Assembly (NCBI GenBank): GCA_027600665.1
Contig: JADGJL010000439.1
Span: 1 to 21,127 of the forward strand
Direction: 5' to 3'
Source: Irineochytrium annulatum
Lineage: Eukaryota; Chytridiomycota; Chytridiomycetes; Chytridiales; Chytridiaceae
Length of the DNA stretch: 21,127 nt
Part shown: piece after piece, positions 10,099 to 19,394 of the stretch
How positions within the stretch are numbered: position 1 is the first letter of the stretch
Layout of the letters: every line of letters begins with the position of its first letter
Translations under genes and position numbers: made by a program
Notes under the pieces: model-generated
The model's input: only the letters and a program-made list of their open reading frames with translations
The model's database searches: none
What the model was told of the DNA's origin: nothing

Positions 10099-10364
10099 CT
10101 TGCCGATCCGATCAATCACCTACTTCCTGACAGTAAGCTGTGGATGCGCTGTATGTGAGCCTTGGTGCTGTCGGGGTTGGTACCAATCGCACGGATGAGT
10201 CTGAAAGCCCGAGCGCGACAAGGTGGCGAAACGGAGAAAGTTTTTACTCTGAAGTAAAAAAGGGCCGAAGGTCAGCAATCGACATACTATATTTATATTC
10301 ATATTGCAAAAAGCGCAAATTTCCAAATGCACGCAAATCATATGCACATGAGCGTGATGCACAT
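10099..10364. other. Intergenic gap between HEN1 and RRM genes
   Basis: 266 bp between the HEN1 stop (10365) and the RRM-protein start (10098), both minus strand. It should hold the HEN1 3' end and the RRM-gene promoter. It contains an A/T-rich stretch (ATATTTATATTCATATTG around 10289-10306) and no recognisable gene. Confidence 0.5.
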
Positions 10365-11688
10365 CTACGTCCAATCCTCGTCATCCTCATCACTCACCAA
10401 ATCCGACGACCTTTGAGGCACGTCGCACTGCACGAGCGCCGTCGCCTTGTCTTCAGACACTCGAAACTCAGTAGATCCCTCGAGAACTTCGAGAAGGCGA
10501 TCCATCCGTTTGCACATCTGCCTCACTCTCAGCTTCGACCACAAATCGCCCTCAATTTCAACAGAAAAGGTCCCAGGAGCCGGCCAAAGACCCGCGATAG
10601 CGTGCCGTACAGCATTTTCGTCGCACTGCGATGTCTCGTGCACGCTATAATATAGCTTTAGGTAAATAACATTCGGAAGCTCCGTCCGAATCTCGTCGAG
10701 AATGTCCGCTGCAGTAAATCCGGTCTCCGTGCAGTATGGAAACTCGATCGTTGATAGTAAGCGAAGCGGGTTTCCAAAGCTCTGAGGTGCGGGTATAGTT
10801 GATGCAGGGGCAGACTCTCTCGTAAACGTCGCTATTTGGGTCGCGTGTCCGACATCGTGAGCAAATTTATCTCGTAGTAACTGCTTCTCTTCATAGCTCA
10901 GCTGCTGTTCCTTCTCCGAAAATATTTTCCCTCCAACCCCAGAAAAAGAAACTCCATATCCAAAGCTTTCGGCGATTTCGCTGGCCCATTCTTGAAATTC
11001 ACGTCGAGTCCACTCAAAACGGTGATCGTCGTCCCGGAAGACAGCCTCCGGCGTTCCATATTTTAAATCGGGAAAGCTCACGTTGAACTCCGCGTTCGGT
11101 GTGGTGACAACCAATACTCGAGGTCTGTAGATGCCAAGCTAGTAACAAAGTTAAGTTGCCGGGTTTGCATATTGAAACGCACCGTGATTCTCGGAAATTC
11201 CGCAAGAACGGGAGGATCAAGGTGCTCGATCACCTCGGTACAAATAATCCCGTCGTAGCCCAGCAACCGGTCATCAGCGGTGGTCAAGCTACCGTGGTAA
11301 AGGTATAACTGCAGAAGGATTCAAATCAACCAGCATGCTAGCTTTACCGTTATCGGCTGTTCGCGCAGGTTGTTTCGATCATAATCGTTCGGAGCACAGT
11401 TGTTAGCCGCGAGCAGCAATCGTTCCTCCAAGATGTCGACGCCAACCACGGCGTTCACGTTCGTATCGTTGAGCGCAATAGAGATCACGTTTCCCTCTCC
11501 GCAGCCCAACTCAATCATTGAAACAACCTTATGCCGCTTCAGAATACTCAAAACGGCGGTCCGGCGCTGTTGTAAGAAATTAAGAAAGCCAAGAAAGAGA
11601 TTTTAAAGCTGACCTGGAGCCAAAGAGGCGGACAGAAAAGAGCACCGGCTGTGGATTCGTCCATTAGGTTGGTTTGGCCAGTGAGCAT
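10365..11688 (-). CDS. HEN1: Small-RNA 2'-O-methyltransferase HEN1
   Basis: Methylates the 2'-OH of the 3'-terminal nucleotide of small silencing RNAs, protecting them from tailing and decay. Minus-strand exons: 11688-11614, 11566-11348, 11308-11183 and 11138-10365 (1194 nt, 397 residues); introns are 47, 39 and 44 nt. The SAM-binding motif IELGCGEGN (about 42-50) is followed by VGVDI. The metal-binding set typical of HEN1 is complete: E123, E126 and H127 in TEVIEHLDP, and H179 in DDDHRFEWTR. TTPNAEFN follows the strand LGIYRPRVLVV, which appears only after intron 3 is removed. The size resembles animal HENMT1 (catalytic domain without plant dsRNA-binding modules); the last 150 or so residues are poorly conserved. 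A second possible Met is at 11664. Its presence suggests a working small-RNA pathway; no Argonaute or Dicer is in view. Confidence 0.95.
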
Positions 11689-11796
11689 AATGCACAGCCA
11701 ATGATTTGACTGAATATCATCAAAACAAATTGGCAACAGGCGAACAATGGTATATTAGCAAAAGCGCGGGTACGTCCCGCAAGTACACAATTTATT

Positions 11797-14700
11797 TTAC
11801 TTTTTCCCCTTCTTCTTCCCTGCCTTGGCTCCCCCCACCACCGTAAAGCTGTTCGAGCTTTCAAAGCGACCCAAGCTGGAACCCCCTACGTTCGCTGACG
11901 CAGCAGGTGGGTTCGCGACGGATCCGGCAACGGACCAGCCAGGATCCGTAGCATCCATCTTTCGCCTCTTCATAAATTCCTCCGCAAATTTTCGAGGGTC
12001 GATTGCTGTCAGACCACCCAAAGTGTCGTCACATATCGAGTACGTCGTCTGCGACTCGTTTGACAGCAGTAGTATTTGAACGAACTCCTCGACTGAAACG
12101 CTATCAGATGAAATTTCAGCAAGGCCACCAACCGTTGACGCCGCTCTTTTCTAAAGGACGCAAGGCTTGTTTGCACCATTGAAGGAATGGTGCCGACGGC
12201 CCTTCCTTTGCTGGCCTGTTCCCACTAGCCGACCCCGGTCGAGCGATTTGCGCAGCGTGCATGGTTAGCGGGCGGTTCGGGGTAGGAGCCTTCACGGCAA
12301 CAGGAGTAGCTATTCTAAACACTCAAATTCAATATCTGCGAAAAAGGCGTTTGTAAATACTAACGGTGGCTTAGCCTGCGTCTTGCCGACAACGTTCCAC
12401 GCCGAATCCTAGTTTTGCTTTAATTAGATGCAAGCACATGGAACGGATAAAATCACAATAGTACCTGGGTCTGTGCCTTTACAACAGGACCTGAGGCCAC
12501 AACAACAGCCGGCTTTGAAGCAGGAATCGGATGGCTGCCGGACGGAGGGAGAGCACGGGCTGCCGCCGGCACCGCCGACCAAGGAGCAGGTGCCGCGTGA
12601 GTTGCGCTGGCAATTGAATCGGCATATCTCCTGCCGCCAGCACCACCGACGGGCCCGGTCGCAACGCCCACCAGGCTAGCAACGGCAGCAGAAGCCGAAG
12701 CAGCAGCGGCTTCCTCCCGCTTCCTCCGCTCCTCTTCCTCTTGCATTATCGACGCAAGAGTGCTCTTTGCCTTTGTCGCCGTCTTCGGTGGCGCAGACCA
12801 CACAGCATTCGCCATCCCCGCATTCCAACCACCTGCGGCCGCTTCTTGTTCCGCAAGCGCCTGAGCCTGCGCTAAAATCTGCTCATGCGCCCTTTTCGCT
12901 CTCTCCTTCTCCCTCTCCTCGCGCTCGCGGGCCTCGGCTTCTTGGATTTCCTTCAAACTTGGCTTCGGGATATGCTCTGTGCCCCACACCGGTGCCGCCG
13001 AGGGCTTTTCAGGTGAATCTGCTGTCTTGAAGGTCTCTTTGTTTAGTTTCGCCTCCTCCGCCTTCGACGCTTCCGCATTCCGAGCAGCCGAAGCCGGTGG
13101 CTGCGCTTTCTTCGCCGCAGCTTTTTCAGCCTTATTCTTCTTCGATTTCGGCGCTGGTACTTCGACCACGTCATCTCGCGGTTCGGGAGCAGCATCGGGC
13201 ACTGGCGACGGTTGTCTGCCTCTGTACGACCCGGTCTGCGCGGGAGCAGCGTTGTTTTCCGGATGGCTATCCGCACCCGCGGAGACGGCTGCATCCGGAA
13301 GTGCCGGAGCAGCAGGGACGACCTCAGAGGCCCGTTCTTCCGGTCGCGGATTCAGATCCACTTCATTTAAAATCGAAGTTGTTGTGAGATCAACAGGCGC
13401 CGTCCGTTGATGCAGCGCAGATTCCTGCGCGCGCGTTGTCGGGTTCACTGACGTTCCGTACGAATACATCGATTCTGGCCGCTGGCTCCCGAAGATAGGC
13501 AAACCCGATATTGGCTGCGAGGTGGTTCCAAGGTAATCCGCAAACGAGTTTGTAGCGCCTTGAAGTGGTGCCATGGTCTCCAAAGGAGTCGAGTTCAACA
13601 AGCTACCAAACAACGCCGCAGAATGAGGCTGGAGCGAGGGGTTTGCAAAACTCAGCGGGTCTCGCAGGCCATTGGGAGACGCGAGGTTATTGTTAAAGTT
13701 TCCGCTAAAGGAATGATTTGCAGGGGAGCTCGCAGGTTCTCCGCCTAGCCAGCTTCGGCCCCCCAAAGGACGGTCCGCCCACCCTCCCAGACCCCCGTTT
13801 AACGTCCTGTTCGTCATCGCGTCTAAGCCTCCGCCTAAACGCGTCCCCAAATTATTAGCAGCATAGGCCGAGGTGTCCCGGTTTGTGTTATACAACGACG
13901 AGCCGGCGTTCAGTCCCCCCAGGTTCCCCACAAAAGGACCGTAACCGGCTAATGACGGCGACATCGATGTCATATCTGAACCGTAAAGTTCGTTATAACC
14001 CAACGGGCGAATGTCACTACGAGAGAACGAAAGTTGTTGTTGTTGCTGCTGTAACCGGCTTTGCTCAAGCTTCGCAGCTAGCAACGCGTCGGCCTCCTCT
14101 ACCGCTTCATAGAAAGGACGGTCCCGGCCGTATCTCAACAGATAGCGAGAAAGAGGCTCGAACACAGCATCGGCGTCTCGTTTAATGGGAAGATCTTCGG
14201 AGAAGTAGCTCTTCCCGTACCAATCCTGCATCTGATCAGTCGAGAACGGACCTTCGCAAGTATTCCATTAAATAAAACCGGCATAGTGAAAAGTTTCTGA
14301 CCTTGTATCGAGCCGGAAGGGTCCCGATAAAACCAGTTTGTAATCGGAAGTCCAGGTGGATTGACAAGCGGCGCAGCCTGGGAGAACCGCAGCTTCTCGG
14401 TAGAGCTGCTATGCCGCAAACCGTGAGGGTCCAAATTAATGGAAGTTGCGAAATTCCCGGCCCCCGACACGTCCGTGTTGGTCTTCTCGCCAAGAGCGGA
14501 ATGCATGCCACCGGCAAGTCCAAACTGATTGTACAGCCCGGTGTAAGCTGAGCTATCTAGCAGATTCGGAGCCGCACTTGATGTCGATCCGATCGGAACA
14601 GCTCTTTTTAGGTTGTCGCCAATACTCATTCCCTTCATCCCAGCGGTAGCACTCCTAATCGGCGACTGATCGCGGTTGAAAAGCGCGTCAGGCTGGCCCA

Positions 14701-15582
14701 CCTGAAGAGAGTCAGCTTTTAATATCAAATTGGTGAATTTACTTTCATGTCCGGAGCATCATTCTCGGACTTCGGTTCGGCTCGAAGGGCATCCCCAATC
14801 ACCGACTTCTCTTCATGCGGATTATCCCAGACGTCCGACGGCACGTCGCCTTCTGCCGTCTTTGCATCCCGAGTTCGAGTCCACGGGCTCGCAGCTACGT
14901 AACGCTTAGATTGACTTGCGAGCATCGAAACGCTTACGTTTTTCAGGCCCACCAGATCGAGGTCCCGTGTCGAAGCCTGAGCACTTTAGTCTCTAGTCAA
15001 GGTCGAGCAAGGACTCACGTCTGACAGTCGATACCCCCGCTGGACGTTGTCCACGACCACGACCTCCCCCGGCGTCCCGATCCCTGTCGTTGTCGCGGCC
15101 ACTGCCTCGCCTCACATTCTCACTGTTGACAGACTGAGAATGGATGAGCTAGCCAAAGAATAAGTAAGCCCTTTATCAACAAAAAACACAAATACCTTCG
15201 TCTCAAGTTCCGTCAACGGAATGTTCGCCAGCGGCTCCAGAGGAGTCGTCACCGTGAAATGGGAGTTCTCCACAAAGTCGGGAGGCGGCTTCAGCGATGG
15301 ATCGTACAAGCTCAGGATGAACTCCCGCGAATAACGACATGAGCCCGCCGCCGCGACCCCGGGCGCATTCCCATCCGACCCTCCAGAGGCAACTCCGTTG
15401 GCGACGGCTCCAGAGGGATTCGGGCCATTGCCGCCGGCCAAGCCTCCGCCCCCTGGTCCACCGTTGATACTTCTGGCGGCAGGAGGAGTGGCCGGAGTCG
15501 CATGATTCCACGGCTTTGCCAGTCCATTCCACGCGGACGCGGCAGGTGATGACTGAACTGGCATCGGTTGCTGAGAAGCCAT
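11797..15582 (-). CDS. GYF-domain protein, GIGYF/Smy2 type
   Basis: Predicted translational repressor and mRNA-quality adaptor that binds proline-rich ligands. Minus-strand exons: 15582-15196, 15148-15019, 14976-14938, 14894-14743, 14701-14302, 14251-12465, 12408-12365, 12314-12133 and 12092-11797 (3417 nt, 1138 residues). The GYF domain is at about 356-405: NWFYRDPSGSIQG joined across intron 5 to PFSTDQMQDWYGKSYF. Near the N terminus YSREFILSLYD (84-94) fits the YxxxxL-hydrophobic eIF4E/4EHP-binding motif of GIGYF proteins. An RG-rich segment follows, then a long disordered Ala/Pro/Ser-rich middle with a poly-Gln run and a charged helix. The conserved C-terminal module reads PFLQWCKQALR and, after intron 8, VNVEEFVQILLL, then FAEEFMKRRK and a Lys-rich end. 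Extra in-frame Mets at 15621 and 15645 could lengthen the N terminus. Confidence 0.93.
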
Positions 15583-16053
15583 TGAGGCTGGGCGGCCGGG
15601 TTCAGCACCGACCTTCCTCATCCTGCTCGCGCATCGCCTTTGCATCAGGACATCGTCTACGGATCGCAAAATGGAGCATGGGCCTACCATTCGGGTCCAA
15701 AGTTAAGGCTCATCTGCTATGGCGTGGGTCGTTGATGTTGATATAGTGTGTCTGGAGGATCGCGTCAGAGAAAAAAAGTCGAAGTGATTTCGAACAGTGC
15801 GCAAGCCATTAGGCATGCAGACGATCTGGAAAGGCGGAACATAGGATGCCAATGGCGGTAATCTACGCCTGTGTTGAACTCCTCGGATAGAATACACAAC
15901 ATGCATCAAATATCCCTCCTAAATTCTCCACCCCAGAGTTTTCGACAGGCTTAACAATGTACGGCCTCAGCCTGCTCCCCAAACACAACTTCACCATTCT
16001 AACAGCACTGCGTCCCTGCGTGCGCGACCCACGGCCGAACGTGCAAATGCCCG
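15583..16053. other. 471-bp gap between mL40 and GIGYF-like genes
   Basis: Both flanking genes are on the minus strand, so this should contain the mL40 3' end and the promoter and leader of the GYF gene. Short minus open frames (15863-16057, 15703-15909) overlap each other and neighbouring genes and resemble no family. In-frame codons upstream of 15582 remain open to 15690. I see no RNA gene or repeat. Confidence 0.5.
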
Positions 16054-16529
16054 TCACAAACTCGTCCGCTCCGTCCGATCCTTAAAGGGGCTAGCCGACG
16101 GAGGCGTCTCCGTCGGCACTCTCAGCCGTCGCGGAAAGCATTGCAGCGGGTCATTCGGCTCCATCGCTCCCGCAAACAGCCGCTCGTCCGTTTTCTTCAG
16201 CTCCTCCATGGCCAGCCGCATCGCCCGGTATTTCCTTAACAACGCCTCCTCCTCGGCTTTCGCTTCCCGGACTTTTAGTAAAGACCAAGCCCGCTCTGAG
16301 AACAACGTCAGCTTTCTCTGCACGCTGCGTAGTTATGGATAAGATATTGACCGATGACTTCATCTTGTTCGCCGACCGGCGCTTCGGCAGGAGGATCACC
16401 CTTGCCGTACAGCATGTCCTTGATCATTTGATACCTCTTGTCGCCAAGCGCTGGCTCCTTTCGCTTCATTCCGGGCGTGTTGTTGATGAGCTTGCTCGCG
16501 AACCTCCTTTGTTGAAGTCGGCAGATCAT
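16054..16529 (-). CDS. Mitochondrial large-subunit ribosomal protein mL40
   Basis: Predicted component of the mitochondrial ribosome large subunit (mL40; MRPL40 in animals, Mrpl28 in yeast). Two minus-strand exons, 16529-16359 and 16317-16054, separated by a 41-nt intron with a GTCATC donor, give 144 residues. The N terminus MICRLQQRRFASKLINN is basic with no acidic residue, as expected for an import presequence. The rest follows the family pattern: RYQMIKDMLYG, a linker, then SERAWSLLKVREAKAEEEAL, the helix RAMRLAMEELKKTDERLF, and near the end the signature FPRRLRVPTETPP. Assignment rests on those helices and the final motif as I remember the family, not on a search. The frame is open upstream of 16529 (Met at 16631), so the start could be earlier. 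Confidence 0.84.
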
Positions 16530-16704
16530 GCTGAATGTCGAGCCAATGGAGTTGACAACCTTCGATTTGGCGTTGCAATAAATCTGTAAAGACACATAGA
16601 GACCATATTGGACTTCTACGACGTAAGACATCTGCCGATACAATAATAAAAGCTGAAATACGCCTAATAAAATCATCATATCAGTATATTAACATCCCAC
16701 ACTC

Positions 16705-17814
16705 TCACGAGGTGTCCATCGCGTCACCCTCAATAACTTCCACAAAGTGGCGAATCTTCGTCGTAAGAACAGCTGTAGAAAGCCAAAAGCCCGACTTAGT
16801 ACACAAAAAGCAACACAGAGCAAGCACGGAAAAAAAACGAAATCTCACAAGTAGTTCCCTTGGGGAACTTGTAGCTCCGCTCTTTCGGTTCACGGACGTT
16901 CGGCGTCTTGTAATTCCTAAGGTACTCCGTGTGATCCTTTGTGATCACACAGCAATCCACATTGCTCCCCGATCCCAGATCGTTGAAGATACCCGCCTCG
17001 ATGGCCTCCGAGACCAGGTGGACGGCCTCCTCCTTCTACAAGTACGAGACGTATGAGAAAGATCGTGCGCCGCTTAGTCGGAGGATTCTAACCGTCATGT
17101 CCTTCTTCCACTTGGACTCGAACACCGCCATCGCGGCTAAGGACCCGGAACCCATGGTCACGAACGGCAGCTTGTCGGTGGATCCGTGCGGATAAATGGT
17201 GAACAGCTGCGGCCCGCTAACATCAAACCCCCCCAGAATCAAAGCGGCGCCGATGTGTCCCTGATACCTGACCTCGTTAGCCTCACAAAAGCCGACCAAG
17301 TCACCTGAAAAGCATCTGCTTCAGCATCGTCAGCGCCGTCACGACCCTCGCCTGCCTCCCCGTGTTCAGCCGGTGCAGCTCTAAGCGGGATGAAATGAGG
17401 GCCGTCGTAAACTCGGTGTCGGCCGCCGTGCCGGCGCCGCAACAGTACATGTTTGGCGCGAGGTAGTGGATCTTCTCGCAGTTCTTGTCGGCGACGATGG
17501 GGCCTTCCGTGGCGCGGGTGTCGGCTCCGAGGACGAGTCCGTCCTAATAAGCATTTCGTCAGGAACGCGAAATGAAGGTAAGAAAGAGACCTTGTACAGG
17601 CATCCGACAATGGTTGTGCCGGTCTTGGTCGCCGTGGGGGGCTTCATGCCCTTCATGTTCAGCATCTCGTTCCTGCATTTATCATTGAGCCAGTTTATAC
17701 ACGCAGCTGTCGCAACGAAAACCGCGGCGAGGCCGTTCGTGTGGGCTGCTCGTGCACTCGCCTGAAGCAGTTCTCGAAGCTAAATCCGCCTCGCGGGACG
17801 TTCGGCGCGGCCAT
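16705..17814 (-). CDS. 20S proteasome subunit beta2 (trypsin-like, Pup1/PSMB7)
   Basis: Catalytic subunit of the 20S proteasome core. Minus-strand exons: 17814-17762, 17672-17591, 17543-17305, 17267-17093, 17035-16849 and 16772-16705 (804 nt, 267 residues; human 277, yeast 261). Propeptide start [20 protein letters not shown]; the mature enzyme should begin at Thr37 in TKTG|TTIVG. Further landmarks are [14 protein letters not shown] (catalytic Asp), [10 protein letters not shown] (catalytic Lys), [48 protein letters not shown] and an extreme C terminus ending MDTS as in the human protein. Intron 1 (17761-17673) appears to use a GC donor (CAG|GCGAGT): only that junction reproduces the conserved GGFSFxNCxRNxxL spacing. 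Intron 2 has a GTCTCT donor. The next gene upstream, eIF2B-beta, ends 110 bp away. Confidence 0.97.
17673..17761 (-). other. Putative GC-AG intron in proteasome beta2
   Basis: 89-nt intron between CAG|GCGAGT and ATGCAG|GAACGAG. GC introns usually compensate with an otherwise strong donor, as here. It is the longest intron inferred in the window. Alternative GT donors inside it would insert ten or more residues into a conserved propeptide region. Confidence 0.7.
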
Positions 17815-17924
17815 GGTTTGAATGGAGGTCGACGCGCGGCGTTTACGATTTCCAGATCACACTCAATTGCAACTGTTTCGCGCTTCCAAGCCGCCTTCAT
17901 ATGCTCGTGCTCGATACTGTTTAT

Positions 17925-19370
17925 TTATTTTTTCCTGCTCTTACCCTTCCTCTCCGGTGTTCCTCCCTCCGTCCGCACTTCTAAATCAAAATCATCTTTG
18001 TTGTACAGATCATTCAGCAGCCGACTGATATACGAGGTCGTATGCACGCCACTAGATACAACACGTTTAGCAGAGCAACTGAAATAGCATAAACGCGCCA
18101 CACTTACTCATTAGTGATATACAAGCTAATCATCTCTGGCTTGACGTAGTCAAACTGAGGGTTCAGAATTTCGACCGCGGACATTACGTCCCCGTCCTCG
18201 TAAGAATGGATCTCATCGGGGCTCAGGAGAAGGTTGAAGGCCGTGGTGTCGAAGGGGTACTCGACGGAGACCTTGTAAACCTCCGTCAGGACGACAACGG
18301 GAACCGAGTGGTGCTTGGCGGCGACGGCTGCTACCTGGCTACCGGACACCGCGACGAGGCCGCCGTTCCCCAACACTTTCAACGTCAGTGAACGATGCGG
18401 AGATGCGATCCAAACCTGCATGCGTCCCCAGGATGAGCTTGTTCACGCGCGACATCATGGCGTAAATCGCTGCATCCGTGATGACGGTCACATCGATCTT
18501 GTTTTGGGCGAGGGTCAGAGCCATCTCTTGACCCTGATATCTTTAATCATCATCAGAAGACAAACAAGGGGATTGCACCTACGATGGAGTCGTTTCGGCA
18601 ATGATGACCTGGAATTTGCGGGAGGCGGAGGCGTGGATCAAGAAGCGTTCGACCGCCACCGACTTTCCGATGGTCATTATAATCTCACTAAAATAACGCC
18701 GTTGTCGTTAGATACACCGTAGCAAATGGCAATACAAACTTTGTGTGAATATAGTCCGACGCCTGGCTGGCCAAGTTGGTGGATGCGGTTTCAATCTCGT
18801 CCACCATCTCCCTGATCGCTTCAATCACGTTGTTCTTCAGCGTGTCCTTCCGCTCCTTCTCGGTCATCTCCTCTCCGCTCTTTGCCAGCTCCACTTGCAG
18901 CGTATGATCCTCCTGCAATGCGGCGTTAACAAAATCACGCCAAGTCGACCTAGCACAAACCTCCCGAACCAAGCTTAGCACCCTCCTGACGATGTTCCCC
19001 GTCGCGATTTCTGAACCGATTAGAAGTGTGCGAGAACAAGCTTATGCCAACAGCTACCTATCGGTTGTGCGTCGACGAGCACCTTTCCGCTTATTTTAAT
19101 CTGGTTTAGCAGAGTGGTTGTGTCGTTCCACTTCGGAGCGTTGTTCACGACCACCTTTAGCACCTTCGCCGTTTCCACCGAGACGGCATAGGATCCCACT
19201 ATCTGTCTTTTCCGCAGTGTTCAGGTCAGCGAAGTTACTCCCAAAGGCAAAACCACCTTCGTTTGAGCTTTGAGGCCAACTCCAGGATCTTGACGGCGCT
19301 CATCTGGTCAGAGTGCGAGTGGGGTCGTCTTTTTCACGGGTGTAGGCTTGGATGGCTTGGAGCCAGGCAT
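17925..19370 (-). CDS. Translation initiation factor eIF2B subunit beta
   Basis: Regulatory subunit of the eIF2B decamer, the exchange factor that recycles eIF2-GDP and senses stress through phosphorylated eIF2-alpha. Minus-strand exons: 19370-19338, 19303-19257, 19206-19058, 19010-18740, 18687-18583, 18540-18416, 18375-18108 and 18051-17925 (1125 nt, 374 residues). Family landmarks across the joined exons: [58 protein letters not shown] then [72 protein letters not shown] and [15 protein letters not shown]. This fits beta rather than alpha or delta. Exon 1 ([11 protein letters not shown]) depends on a very short 34-nt intron (19337-19304); otherwise translation could begin at Met 19303, giving 363 residues. 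A Lys-rich tail precedes the stop. Confidence 0.95.
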
Positions 19371-19394
19371 TTTGATCGCTTCCTCCACAGCGAT
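19371..19394. promoter_or_regulatory. 24-bp divergent start-codon gap, eIF2B-beta / METTL3
   Basis: The predicted eIF2B-beta ATG (minus, 19370-19368) and METTL3 ATG (plus, 19395) are 24 bp apart. Promoters and leaders of both genes would therefore overlap the opposite gene's first exons. If eIF2B-beta starts at 19303 instead, the gap becomes 91 bp. No promoter motif is evident. Confidence 0.4.

Noticed and set aside
12979..13410. 143-codon + strand open frame antisense to the GYF gene
   Set aside because: Shadow frame produced by the Ala/Pro/Ser/Glu-rich GC-biased coding strand. It has no domain and the opposite strand is a coherent conserved gene.
15863..16057. 64-codon minus open frame overlapping the mL40 stop
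   Set aside because: No family resemblance, and it begins inside the last codons of mL40. Better read as 3' untranslated sequence.
18919..18957. Possible intron in eIF2B-beta (GTCGAC...TTGCAG)
   Set aside because: Donor and acceptor phases do not match, and the reading frame continues open through a region of variable length in the family.
19263..19394. Longer METTL3 N terminus from the open frame starting at 19263
   Set aside because: These codons are antisense to the conserved eIF2B-beta exons (SKLKRRQ junction). They show no METTL3 similarity, and the first METTL3-like residues follow the Met at 19395.
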